Assembly (NCBI GenBank): GCA_947650285.1
Contig: CANTFL010001372.1
Span: 248,001-312,000 of the forward strand
Direction of reading: 5' to 3'
DNA length: 64,000 nucleotides
From: Hyaloperonospora brassicae
Taxonomy: Eukaryota; Oomycota; Peronosporomycetes; Peronosporales; Peronosporaceae
Part shown: piece after piece, positions 11,356 to 22,138 of the stretch
Numbering within the stretch: position 1 is the stretch's first letter
Layout of the letters: each line of letters begins with the position of its first letter
Notes under the pieces: model-generated
Told to the model about the DNA's origin: nothing
Databases searched by the model: none
What the model saw: the letters and a program-made list of their open reading frames with translations, nothing else
Translations under genes and position numbers: made by a program

Positions 11356-11360
11356 TGTGT
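11356..11360 (+). repeat. Target site duplication, 3' copy
   Basis: TGTGT directly after the 3' LTR. The arm sequence then continues with ctactg...aaggctactt, matching the right arm. Confidence 0.75.
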
Positions 11361-11770
11361 CTACTGTCTGAAGGCTACTTACGATTCGCAGAGGCGATGG
11401 GGCGAGAAAGCGTGTGGCCGCCACAGATGTACCTCCTTCCAACGCGAGCCACGAGCCGACGCAAAAAACTGCCACTTTTCTGGGGCGTTCTCATGCAACG
11501 GATGACGTGCAACTGGAAGCGCTTCGCTCACTTGCGCTGTCATCAGACAGCTCGCGATGACAAGACGGCCGCAGAAGAGCCGCGTGGGAGCGACTTGCAG
11601 CTAGTGCAACGCCAACGTGCTCCGCTTGTCGACGCCGTGGCAGGACAGCTTGACAGCGCTTCTCTCTGGTTGGCTGCGAGCGGACCACGGAACAACGGCT
11701 GGCAGCGTTCTCGCAACGTTGGTAACGTCTTTGTAGTGTGGAGGTAAACAGCCTCAAGGCGTGTTGGCGC

Positions 11771-12308
11771 ATTTGCCATTGACGGAAGAATCGATTAAAG
11801 GTTTTATATTATGTGCAGGCGAATGGTGAGGCAGTCGTCTCGTGACGCACGCCTGTAATGTGTGCGTAAAACCACTCGAGCCTTCTGTTGATACAAAATA
11901 TATAAAATGTGGGATGCGCATGTTGCATAAAAATACTATAAACTGCCAAGTTATTTTAAAGCAGACGTGGGCTTCGTGACGGTAACAATATTCTGCTTCA
12001 CACCGGTTGTCTCCGTTGCTACAACAAGAGTCATCCGATTTAGTAAGAATTATGTCGGGGTCACGAATTGTTGTCCAGAATTGGTAACGACGACCATCTC
12101 ACTCGTCTCGATAGCACTAAGAAGGCAATGTGCGGGCTAGCAATTCATACTGCCTGCATTACAAAGCGTAAAATTGACACTAGCCGATGTCAATCGGGCA
12201 TCTTTACACACTCGTACTCATTTGGTCATTTTAAAAAGCAGCGTGTTAATCCGTTCCACGTAATATCCAATGTGTGAACATACAAGAAGGGGTGCCAGCC
12301 TCGGAATA
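11771..12308. other. Spacer between left arm and MULE
   Basis: Begins where homology to the right arm ends. AT-rich. No gene, repeat or RNA was recognised. Confidence 0.6.
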
Positions 12309-12329
12309 GGGACCAGAAAAAGTGTGCCA

Positions 12330-12446
12330 CAAATTACAATTCCTTTTATATCACGCCCATTTTAATTAGGCCACGACTAGGGGCACATCCCACTTTTGCT
12401 AGGGGCACACCCGCCCGCCTAAAATGATGATGAAAAGGACTTTACA
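12330..12446 (+). repeat. MULE terminal inverted repeat, left
   Basis: Pairs with 15942-16050 in reverse complement. Best conserved at 12367-12435. The left copy has a few extra bases near its outer side. Confidence 0.8.
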
Positions 12447-12839
12447 TATTATAATGCAGAATAATGTGCGTATACAGTCGAGTTCAGTTTAACAAAAACC
12501 CACTAAACCAAAATGCCGTGATTGAATGGTCTAGGCTCTAGAGGTTAAAAGCTGAATTTTATCTACTTCGATAGAATAAGAACATGTCTCTAATACCTAT
12601 CTTAGCCGAGCAATTGCTTCAATGTCCCCTCATAAGCATACTATACAACAGAGAACACCGACTACTGACACGCACAAGCTGGACCACCAAGATTGCGTGC
12701 GAAGACCCAAGAGAGAGACAATCATCGCTGGAACATCTCCAACCCCCACCTGCCGCTTTCGTTGATACCAGCTTTCATTCCAGGAAAGAGAAAGAGACGA
12801 AGCTAAACGATTTTGCGTCTACCTAAGGGTAGGCCATAG

Positions 12840-14840
12840 TCGTCACAAGATCAAAGAAAAAACGAGGCGGGGTCTTTAACAGGTCTACTATATGTGCGAT
12901 CGCGGCGGGGCGTACAAGAACAGTCATAAACTCAGCGATGGTAAAAGGAAGCGACGAACATCCAGCAGGTTGATGGAATGCACATTCAAAGGGCGCGGCG
13001 ATGCGAAACCGGACGGAACTTGGACCTTCTGCATCACCACCGCCATCCACAACCACAATCCTTCGTTGCATCTGGCCGGGCATTTAACCCACCAAAACCT
13101 CTCGCACAAGATGGTTGGAATTATCAAGGGATTTTTTGACGCAACGGTGCCTCCACGAAGCATTCAAAATTAGTTAAAAGTGACACATGGCGTAAAGTTT
13201 CCCGTGAATAAGCTTTACAACACCATTCAGCAGCTGACCAAAAAGGATCTTAACGGCAACGTTCCGGTCGAAGTGCTGGTCAAAGCTTTCAGGGATGAGG
13301 CCTATGAAATTGAGCTGGTCTTGGACGATTGTGGACGTGTAACCCATTGATTTTTTGCACACCCGGCAATGGTGGAGTTTATGAGACTCAATCACGACGT
13401 GTTAGTCTTGGATTCCACCTACAAGACAAACAAATACCGTTTGCCTCTCCTGCACGTCGTCGGTTCCACCGCATTGCACACCACCTTCTCCGCGGCCTTC
13501 GTCTTCATAAAGAACGAGAACGAAGAATCGTACAAGACTGCTGTTGAGTTCTTGTACAAACTTTTCCACATCGATGCTATGCCAAAAGTCTTTGCAGTTG
13601 ATCGATAACTTGCCCTGATCTCGGCATTGCAGTATCAGTTTCCTGAGGCCTCGATTTAGTTGTGTGTGTGTGGCATATAGAGAAGAACATTACCAAGAAT
13701 CGCAAGGGCCGTCTTGGCAGCAATCACGAACAGTTCATATAAGACTAATCAGCGGTGAAAAGTTTTTATTTTGCAACTTTCACCAAACTTGTAATCCATC
13801 ATGCTAATTTGATATTTTAGATAGTTCATGCAGAGACATAAACTCTATTTTAATGAGCTCTGGTACAGTTTCCGCACTCGCTACCATATGTACCAGGAAG
13901 CGCTTAAATACCTGGAAGATAGGTGGATATATCCTCATAAGAAAAAGTTTGTTGCGGCATGGGCGAACAACGCTACTCACTTTGGGCATGCTGTTACTTC
14001 ACGTGGTGATAGTGCTCAAAGCTGGCGGAAAACGTATCTGGGCACGAGCATGCTTGATTTGTTGCATGCTGCAAGAGGATCAAGGTGTCGATTGAAGGTT
14101 TCCTGACAGATTACCGCGCAAACGCTCGAGCGATCAAATGAAGACCCCTCTGTTTGCCCATTCATTCCCGAAGACGGATATCTTTCAGAAAGACACAAAA
14201 AGTGTTTCGAATTTTGCTTTGAGCAAAGTCAACGAGAAGACACGTCAAACATGTGATGATGCTGGCAAAGTTTAAGATCTCTTTATTTACCTTTGATCTG
14301 GTTGCAGCTGGATTACGCACGCAGACCGGTCCAATCTAATGAAAAGGCATGCTCCATGCGTTCAGGACAGTCTGGGGTATGCCATGCCATCACCGGCTCA
14401 AGAATTTGATCAGCAAGGATAAGCGATAAACTTGAACGACTTTCATCCCCGTTGGCACATTGTGGAACGTATTCCTCTTTGTCCTGATGCTTTCGAGAAA
14501 CCGGAAGATCATTTGCCTGTTGTGATGGAACAATTAGCCAAAAATGTGGCTAAGTTACCGGATCACCAACAGATAGCAACTATTGAGAATCTCCACCATC
14601 TGTCCTAGCTGTTGCCCTGTCCGATTAAGGAACCAGAAGCTGTGAGGACAAAGGGCCGCCCAAGCACCTCGACAAAAAGAAATTTGTCTGGATTTGTTAC
14701 GTGGAACAATCGCAGAAGCGGAGGAAAGCGGAGAGATGTAGCGCATGTGGTGGTGTCGGTCACCGCAAAAACTCGAAGAGCTGTACAAATTATATCTCGC
14801 CTTCCACGTTTGCATCCGCAATTCATCAAAATGCAGCGAC
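12840..14840 (+). pseudogene. MULE transposase pseudogene
   Basis: A FLYWCH/WRKY-like N-terminal segment at 12890-13170 (CTFKGRGDAKPDGTW, later HNHNPSLH) is followed by a spacer and the MULE catalytic core at 13370-13610. The core holds the first catalytic Asp in LDSTYKTNKY and continues through a SYKTAVEFLYKLFHIDAMPK segment up to a VFAVDR end. Near 14640-14790 come a GRPSTSTKR linker and a CSACGGVGHRKNSKSC zinc knuckle, the usual C-terminal end of oomycete and plant MULE transposases. Stops at about 13173, 13350 and 13606 plus frame changes show it is dead. In an intact gene all of this would be one protein of roughly 650 residues that cuts and joins DNA in the nucleus. Confidence 0.8.
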
Positions 14841-15941
14841 GTCATCAGCGACGAAATTGCTTGAGCTATAAATCGATTCGGATTGATTATCAGGCTTTAG
14901 GTGGCTTCATTATCCGGCAATACAACCACGTCCGTGTGATCGATCAGAGAGTGCAGGTAACATTGACTTACAAGGCTCCACAACTTCCGACGAGACCAGA
15001 ATCAAGGAGGAAAATAGTAAAAACCAATATACCTTTGCCACTGTAAATTAAGTGATAGCCGTTCAAGCTAGAGCACACCCAGTCATAATCATGTACCTCC
15101 ACCCCAAGCATTGTTAGCCATATATCCTTTCTGTGCAACCCATGCAAGTTTTCGCACCCGGTATAGTACCTGGTCGTCATACCCTTTCAATCGCACAATG
15201 ACCTTGTAAGTAACCGTACTTAGCATCTTCGTGCCCGAAATTATCTGCCCGGGGTGGGACGATCAACGGTATGGACTGGTACGTACCTCGTCACAGACTG
15301 CACGCGGTACGTGCTTGTTCGTGCCTTGAGGAAGCTAAGGAGAAGCTCACTCGAGCATAGGAGGAGAAAATACGCTGGGGTGGTCGTCTGCTAAGGAAGA
15401 CCGAGGCAGCCATGGGCAGAGGTAATTCCAAGCAGCGTCCACTGCAGCTGAAAAAAACGTCCGAGTTCAGTCACGAGCTGTATATGGTCACTGTTGTGCT
15501 TATTGGCATCGCATTGGCTCTCAATCAAATTGTATTTGTGGAGTAGCGGAGGTGCTGTAGAGGCGCACCTGTCATTCGACGTCACTTAAAACGCTAACAT
15601 TCATGTGAAACATGGTGTATTATTTGGCGTACCTTAAGAGATTAATTCGGCAGCCACATGCCAAGATTATGCCAGTTGATAACATCTTCATAACGACTCG
15701 TGACTGTGAGCACGAAGAAACTCGAATGTTGTTGCCACTGCCAATGGTTGAATCTTGGCATCGTACCTATGGATTGTATACCGTCTTCGAGACGGTAGAG
15801 ACTTCAGCAGGCTTAGCCCATTCAAACACCGCCCTGGCCAAATTGGATTGATACGACCTCGCGCATGAGTGCAATCACTGTTTAAGATAGGGATATATCG
15901 AGCAGATTAAGTGACTACGTGTTTACTTATTCTGCACCATA

Positions 15942-16050
15942 AATTGTGAAGTCCTCTTCATCATCATTTTAGGCAGGCGGGTGTGCCCGTAGCAAAAATG
16001 GGGTGTGCCCCTAGTCGTGGCCTTTCAATTATGGCATTGTAATTTTCCAC
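15942..16050 (-). repeat. MULE terminal inverted repeat, right
   Basis: Reverse complement of the left repeat, with roughly 85 percent identity over the inner 75 bases by eye. Confidence 0.8.
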
Positions 16051-16365
16051 CAGGACCCGTCCGTGCAATTTTTGCTACAGTGGACGATCAGAGAACAGCG
16101 CGCAACTCATCTGCGCGTAAAATAACGTGGCAATAAACAAGTACCGCTGAGTGACATGCGCTACTTCATTCGTAGGCAGTTCATAAGTGCGGTCAGCAAT
16201 TTGTACAACAACCGCATTGCCAGGCTCTGTTGGCTACGCCACTCGAGTCGGTCGCATGTGACCCCATGTGGCAATCGCAGCTTTGCGCCGAGTAGTAGTC
16301 GGCTGCACTTGGCGCGTCGCAAAGAGGTATCGACAGCCCGTCCAGTTCCGAAGCGAATCCGATGG

Positions 16366-18400
16366 CTAGGGAATGACCATCGATTTGACGCCGTAGCTGC
16401 TGTGGGACAGCGCACTTGCCAAACTGCGACTGCTGTAGGTGTGACGCAGGTAGTTCTGAAGCAGTCGCTGGTAGTATTCTTCGTCAAGTGGAGGTGATGA
16501 CGACTCGTTGGCTTTCTTCACCAGAGTCGACTGACGCGGGAGCCAAAAGCTGCTCTGCGCTTGAACAGGTGTCGATTTTCGGCAGTCCAGAGGCACTTGG
16601 CCTCGGCGTACCGTTGCGAAAGCCGGTACTTGCTGGTGAAAGCTTTGGTTGTGCGTCAACAAGCTGTTCCCAGACGGGAAACGGCCGAGCTGCAACGACG
16701 TATAGTAGTTGGTCGAAGTCGATCCCAAATCGGCAGACGTAAACGAACGCAGCGAATTCTCTGCATTGGACGACGACATTCCAGAGATGGCGGATGCGGC
16801 GCTGCCACGGCGGACCTGGTAGTGCTCCAGCACTTCCAGCATCATACTTGCGGCATCGAGCGCGCCGCTTTTATCGCTCGGTGCCTCCTGACCTGCTGTT
16901 TCCAATGATTGCACGGAGGTCCGCTTCTTGGGCCGAGTATTGACACTCAACCGGTGTTGCTGGTGCTTCTCGGATTCGCGTGACGACAGTGCTGAGATGG
17001 AAGAAAGTTCTGCAGCTGATACTAGTCGCTCCGCGCGCTCCGGAAGCAGCCGCTGACTGGTACCGTTGACGTGGAATGGACGCGTCGGTGACCGAAGACG
17101 ACGTTATCGTCGGGCGGATAAACGTCGGCGCGCGCTTCCGCTTTTTCGCCAACCGCTTGAGCAGGCGCGCGTTGATCGTAGCCACTGAGGGGATCACCTC
17201 GCACACGCAAGCAAGACAAAAGGTCTCTGTGCAGGGCCCGCCAGCAGCACTGATGCCCTCTGGGTGGTAGTGCGCACAGAAAATCGGCTTAATCACGCGA
17301 CACGTACGACAGCAGGGCTTCCAGCACCCGCGGCAGTGGCGCGGGGCGTTCCAGAAGTACAGCGCTCGAGCGCACACTCCACAGCGCGGGCGGGCGCTGA
17401 CCGCGTCACGCAATCGCTGCGTCTGACCCGCAAGGAGTACCGACAGGTTCTTGGCCTGGCCGCTTTGCACCGTATTGGCCATCGACGTAAGCCACTCTGC
17501 AATGCACTGGTCGCCCACAATGGGCGCCAAGCGGCCGCTAGAGTTGAACTGGCCGTGCGCGAACATCGCCACGCGGTCGTCCGCGAGGCGCTTGAACACG
17601 ATCGCGAGCGAGACAAAGCCGCGCACGACGTCTTTGGACTTGTGACCGGGCTTCGGACCCGCGCGGCCACTGCGCGTTGGAGCAGGCGGCCACGTCGCGT
17701 CGGTCGGGTGCGTCTGTGCGTCGGCGTCATCGCTCGCGAGCGGCTCAATCGAGTGCAGCACCAAGTAGCCCATGTCGTCGCCCACGTCGTCGGTCACGAC
17801 GTCCATCTTCTTGAAGCAGACAAAGTCGCGCGGACGACAGAGGCCGAGCCCCGGGAGCTTCTGCGCCAGCCACACAATGCCTGCGAACTGGAACGGGCGC
17901 GTCTCGGAGCTGCGCTTGTCCACGTGGAGCACGCGCGCGTCGAGCGACCGCGGGCTCAGCAGCCGCTCCAGCACCCGTGCGGTGCGCGTCGAGTCGGCGT
18001 ACAGTCCGTTCATGACGTCGTGCAGCGAGCCGTGGACCGTTCCGCGCGCCTGCACCGTCGCCAAGCGACTACGGGTCGCGCGCTGCCGGTACACCTGAAT
18101 GTCACTGCGCTCGCGCAGGAGTTTCCACTGCCGCGCGCTGTGGGCGGGCAGCCACAACCCGTCACGACGTGGCGCGGCGCCCAAAGGGGTGCGCCGTGCG
18201 CGGCGGTCGCGCTCCTGACCCTCGCGCAAGAGCCGCAGCGTCGTCTCGAGGCGGACGGCGCACTCGCGATGGTACCGGCGCAGGCGCGCGCTGCTGACGT
18301 CGGTGGCGAGTGTGGGCGTAGCGAGGGCGTCGTCCATGTCCATCGTGATGGCCGACACGAGGCCGTGACTGGTGGCGAGCCGGTCGACAGCGTCCGCCAT
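16366..18400 (-). CDS. START-domain protein with FYVE-like zinc finger
   Basis: Start chosen at the ATG at 18400, because codons upstream of it are a CA-repeat translation. Residues about 95-310 form a START-like lipid-binding fold (a CRPRDFVCFKK segment and an FVSLAIVF segment are typical of oomycete members). Residues 340-400 hold a FYVE-like zinc finger with CGVC, PRHCRGCWKPCCRTC and FCLAC cysteine pairs. The usual role is binding phosphoinositides on endosomal membranes. The first frame is open from 18400 to 16871, but the better C-terminal reading (Ser-rich, ending in YYQRLLQNYLRHTY and SMVIP) is in another frame ending at 16366. A one-base frame change or an unrecognised intron must lie between about 17090 and 16950. 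A 79-nt intron ending CTCAG would fit the frame but has a poor donor. The gene sits in the unique centre of the inverted duplication, next to a dead MULE. Confidence 0.8.
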
Positions 18401-19256
18401 CGCAACAGACAGACACACACACACGCACACGCACTCACACGTCGGGGGGTAAAGAGGCCCTCTGTATGGCAAATGCCGTTGTGAGAGAGCGAGAGAGGAG
18501 CAGGCGGTGGTCAGGCAGGCGGACCGACCGACCGACCGACCGACTGACTGACTGACTGACCGCGTGAGCGACCGACAGACGGGCGAGCAGACACGGACAG
18601 CCGGGCGGCGCGTCTCGTTTGACTTGCATTGAGTATAGAGTGCCGAGCTGAACGCCGCGTGAGGCCGTGCAGAGGCTATCGCGCGCGTATCTTGTGCTCG
18701 GGTCGTCTCTCGCTCTCTCTCTCTCTCACTCTCTCTCTTTCTCGTTGATCTTCTTGTGCCGCGGCCGATACGATCGATACGAGTTTACGTGGCGAAACGC
18801 AGTCGCGACGATTTCGTGTGTGATCGATCGATCAATCGATCGTCTTGGAAACGAGTCCGATCTGTAATCGGTCTCGCATATGGCCCCTCCTCCCCCCACA
18901 GACTCAAGGGACGCCGTGATAACGGACTCGCACATCCCCCGTGGCCGCTAAGCGGTAGTGATACTACTTGTTGCATAACGCAACGTGGTGGTTGATGGAG
19001 TTTATCGGTATCATCCCTCTGTTCCACGCTAGACGCCGTCCCACGTCAATAGCTCGATCAAGTCTGAGTGGGAGAGCAGCGTCTCGTGCCCATCGTCCAT
19101 GACAGGATTGCATGATCCTTCCTCGCGGGAAGAGACACACGTCTGGTCCAGCTGCCTGCGATACGCGCTCGCCTGGAACATCAACGCGCGCGGTCCACGG
19201 TCGACCCTCAATCGACTCCGACGGCATCTACCGCTCTCTCTCTCTCTCAGCCAAAG
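18401..19256. other. Upstream region of START gene with microsatellites
   Basis: Contains a CA-rich run (18410-18435), a gacc/gact tetranucleotide tract (18521-18560) and a CT tract (18704-18744), then unique sequence up to the right arm. The CT-rich and CA-rich runs may lie in the promoter or 5' UTR. No gene recognised. Confidence 0.6.
18521..18560 (+). repeat. Tetranucleotide microsatellite (gacc)n(gact)n
   Basis: About five gacc units pass into four gact units. Slippage-prone sequence 120 bp upstream of the START gene start. Confidence 0.9.
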
Positions 19257-19679
19257 GTGCCGACACGCCTTGAGGCTGTTTACCTCCACACTACAAAGAC
19301 GTTACCAACGTTGCGAGAACGCTGCCAGCCGTTGTTCCGTGGTCCGCTCGTGGCCAACCAGAGCGAAGCGCTGTCAAGCTGTCCTGCCACGGCGTCGACA
19401 AGCGGAGCACGTTGACGTTGCACTAGCTGCAAGTCGCTCCCACGCGGCTCTTCTGCGGCCGTCTTGTCATCGCGAGCTGTCTGCTGCCAGCGCAAGTGAG
19501 CGAAGCGCTTCCAGTTGCACGTCATCCGTTGCATGAGAACGCCCCAGAAAAGTGGCAGTTTTCTGCGTCGGCTCGTGGCTCGCGTTGGAAGGAGGTACAC
19601 CTGTGGCGGCCACACGCTTTCTCGCCCCATCGCCTCTGCGAATCGCAAGTAGCCTTCGCCCAGTAGACCACACACTCAG

Positions 19680-19756
19680 AGCGTAACTGCCTGTGAAGCG
19701 GTGTGTTCTGCCGGCCGAAGGCTACGGTCGAACAGTGCTACGCGGACAGTTACGCT
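19680..19756. repeat. Short hairpin-forming element (right arm)
   Basis: agcgtaactg at 19680-19689 pairs with cagttacgct at 19747-19756. Same element as 4139-4215. The intact retroelement target site lies beside it at about 19670-19676. Confidence 0.5.
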
Positions 19757-19812
19757 CTGCGTGCGTGAGCTGACTCGCCTGCTCTAGACATCGGCCGTAG
19801 CGCCGAAGGCAA

Positions 19813-20061
19813 ATGCGTCGGACCGAGTCGGCGGCCGTAGCCAAGTGGTTGTTGAGTCTGTTCGACACAAGCGGACGTTGCGTTACGCTGCTCAACCCCC
19901 GCGACTTGGGCTGCTCCGTCCCATCGAGCGACACGACGGTCCTGGAAACGCCACATACACAGCATGAGAGTTTATGGACTTTGGATACGAGACAGACAGC
20001 CCACACATTGTATGGATGGAGTACACGGTACTGTTTGCTGACTCGCAGCGGAAGGCCGTAG
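19813..20061 (+). other. Open frame in the right-arm-only segment
   Basis: 82-codon ATG frame beginning MRRTESAAVAKWLLSLFD and covering 19787-19962, the segment missing from the left arm. It could be an upstream exon for the 40-aa ORF at 19974 but is in a different frame, and no splice pair was found. No family recognised. Confidence 0.2.
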
Positions 20062-20096
20062 TGCGATTTCCCGTCGAGACTAAAAACAACGACTAG
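19974..20096 (+). CDS. Hypothetical 40-aa ORF, right-arm copy
   Basis: Identical to 3974-4096. An upstream in-frame stop lies 9 bases before the ATG, so the ORF is self-contained unless an intron joins it to something upstream. No family recognised. Confidence 0.35.
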   Translation: MDFGYETDSPHIVWMEYTVLFADSQRKAVVRFPVETKNND

Positions 20097-21280
20097 CGAC
20101 TCGTCACCGACGTTTCGACGCTTCGACGCTTCTCGATCCACTGCAGGCACTGACATACACTGTGCTCCTTCACTGCGCGTGTGCGTCCTCGAGCGCACCT
20201 TTTCGTCCACTGCGCACACGTCGCAAACGTCCTGTGCACTTGAGCTCTGCAGCGTCGCCTGCGGGGCCCACCCCCACCTTCCTCGATCGCCTGCCCAGGT
20301 TCTCTACCGAGTCCGAGTCCATCATCATCACCATCGTCATCACCATCTTCTTCTTCTTCGCCTCCTTTGACTTGGACTATTGCTGCGCTGTTCCACGTCG
20401 CGCGAGGCGCTGGCAGATCCGCCTCCAGCGTCATGAGCGCCAACTGTTTGCTGCTACTGCCTTTGCCGCCGCTCTTTTCTCCGCATCGTCTCTCTCCTCG
20501 GCGCAAGTGGCAGCAACCACACAGTCGGACTCCACATGCTTCGGCTGTAAGCATTCGCACTTCCGTTGTCACTTGATCAGCTGAGTCGACGACTGCAGCT
20601 GCACCGCATCGTCAGACCCAACTACAGCTGCGCCACTGCGACTGCGACTGCTGCTACAGAAGCAGTTGAGGCGATGGTACCTGCACACTTCTCACACTAT
20701 GTGTACACTGGAGGAACACCACCTGAGTTCATATGGCCCACGTCCGCTCGTGTGCAGGTCTTCCGTCGAGCAGACCGATCCAATGTCCTCTCGAATCGCT
20801 CGTGTCAGTAGCGCCCCATTCAGCTGCACAGCGTCTGCAATGGCCTCCAGCGATACGAATGACCGGCAGTGGCGCTCGACGTCGTCACTGTAAAACGTGT
20901 CGCCCATCTGCAGCTCTGATACAGTCCCATCGCCACACTGAGCTCGGGGGGTGTCCAGCTGATACCTGTCGCGAACCAGAAATACTGAGCGAAAAACGAG
21001 AGTCCTTCTGCCATTCAGCACTGGCGTTCGACACTGTCGCAGTTGCAGAGACAAAGCGACAAGAAGGAAAAGTGGGGCGTTCTGTTTCGCACGTGTTTGG
21101 TGGGAGCGCTACAGACGCCACAGATAGAGAGAGCGGCGTACGACTGACTGCCAGTTGGAGTGCCACACCGCGTCGACCTGTCGACCTGTCACACAACGAA
21201 CGGAGTGGCGTCAAACCCGACGCTAAAGCGCTGAGGCGGCCGCACTTTGTGCCACTCAGTGTCGCTACTCTCCACCCCAA

Positions 21281-21424
21281 ATGAACGGCATCGAAGCGAC
21301 AGTGTCGTACGGCTCCAGCGCGTACGTCGCTGGCTTTGTGGTGCTGCTGGTGGGTGTGCTGCTGCCGATGGTGTACATGGCGCTGCAGAACAAGAAGGCG
21401 TTCAAGGCCGTGCGACGGGACTAG
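21281..21424 (+). CDS. Small single-pass membrane protein (47 aa), right-arm copy
   Basis: Same sequence as the left-arm copy at 2652-2795: polar N-terminus, one membrane helix, Lys/Arg tail. The bases around the ATG (ccccaaATGaa) are acceptable for a eukaryotic start. If it is a real gene, the duplication has doubled its dose. Family not recognised. Confidence 0.5.
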   Translation: MNGIEATVSYGSSAYVAGFVVLLVGVLLPMVYMALQNKKAFKAVRRD

Positions 21425-21745
21425 CGGGGCGGACTCGATGCGTGGGGGGGAGAGAGCCACTCGACCAGGTCGGACATGTGCATGTGGCGGACATGTGGAC
21501 GGAAGCCCCACATCGAACTGCACGACGGCGAGCAAAAGTGACAAGAGAGTTTGGAGAAGAGGTGGAGCTTTTAGCGCAGAGGGATTCGAAGCAGTCGCGG
21601 CGGTACAGAGGGCGCGATAGTTACAGCAGCTGTGGGGTGGATGGCGCTGGAACTGGTGCCGCAGCGTTTGAGCTGTGGATCGAAGAGAAGAGCGTTCAGA
21701 GCTGGAGGGTCGAGTCGACGAGTGCATTGTGTTTGATCGCACACA

Positions 21746-22138
21746 ATGGAGCGCTGTTTTACGACGTTCGATGTCGCGGTTGCTTACGTTGAGTTGGTGC
21801 TACTGCCACTGCTGCTACTGCCACTGCCACTGCTGCTACTGCGTCTCCTATTTCGAATGAGTCGTGTCCAGCGCAGTGACTGGCGCGTCCCTTGGTATCG
21901 AAGGGGTCGACTCGGCGCCACGTTTGATACGTCGTGGGGTTTCGAGCCGAGCGGCCCACATCCGTATCAACACTGTGTTGTTATAAGACGGAGAATGGTT
22001 GGCAGGCGACGAAACATCCGTCGGATCGATCCTTCGTTCACGCTGTGCATTGTCTCCACTCTTTCCATGTTGGTCCGCTCACAGAGGTCTGTCTGGCTGG
22101 CCACCATGAACCCAGACGTACGGTCGAGACCACCTTGA
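21746..22138 (+). CDS. Hypothetical 130-aa protein, right-arm copy
   Basis: Right-arm counterpart of 1939-2331 with the same Leu/Pro-rich hydrophobic segment near the N-terminus. Same doubts: the segment is a translated microsatellite (tgctactgccac units at 21796-21848) and no family is recognised. Confidence 0.3.
   Translation: MERCFTTFDVAVAYVELVLLPLLLLPLPLLLLRLLFRMSRVQRSDWRVPWYRRGRLGATFDTSWGFEPSGPHPYQHCVVIRRRMVGRRRNIRRIDPSFTLCIVSTLSMLVRSQRSVWLATMNPDVRSRPP

Larger units (their letters stand above)
255..11770 (+). repeat. Left arm of giant inverted duplication (split by a retroelement)
   Basis: The left arm covers about 255-4227 and 11361-11770 and is the reverse complement of 19257-23685. 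It was recognised because many translated stretches recur on the opposite strand with near identity, and direct base reading at both ends confirms it. The outer homology fades around 250-260 and the inner homology ends near 11770. The copia element 4228-11355 and one copy of its target duplication are later additions. Compared with the right arm, this arm carries about 143 extra bases near 1072-1214 and lacks about 176 bases at 4110. The arm shows no long ORF of a known family. Several short stretches look coding on one strand or the other, for example plus-strand reading near 1430-1700 with a single stop. A multi-exon or decayed gene is possible but could not be resolved. Confidence 0.9.
12309..16050 (+). 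mobile_element. Mutator-like (MULE) DNA transposon, inactive
   Basis: Terminal inverted repeats of about 110 bp (12330-12446 and 15942-16050) share the core ggccacgactaggggcacac, a gggcacacccgcc block and a tgatgatga block. The interior holds a broken MULE transposase. The extreme ends and the expected 9-bp target duplication could not be fixed because the outermost bases diverge. It lies in the centre of the large inverted duplication. Confidence 0.8.

Noticed and set aside
17264..18484. A 406-codon ORF on the plus strand
   Set aside because: It is the antisense shadow of the START/FYVE-like gene. It is Arg/Val/His-rich with no family features, while the minus strand shows clear domain motifs.
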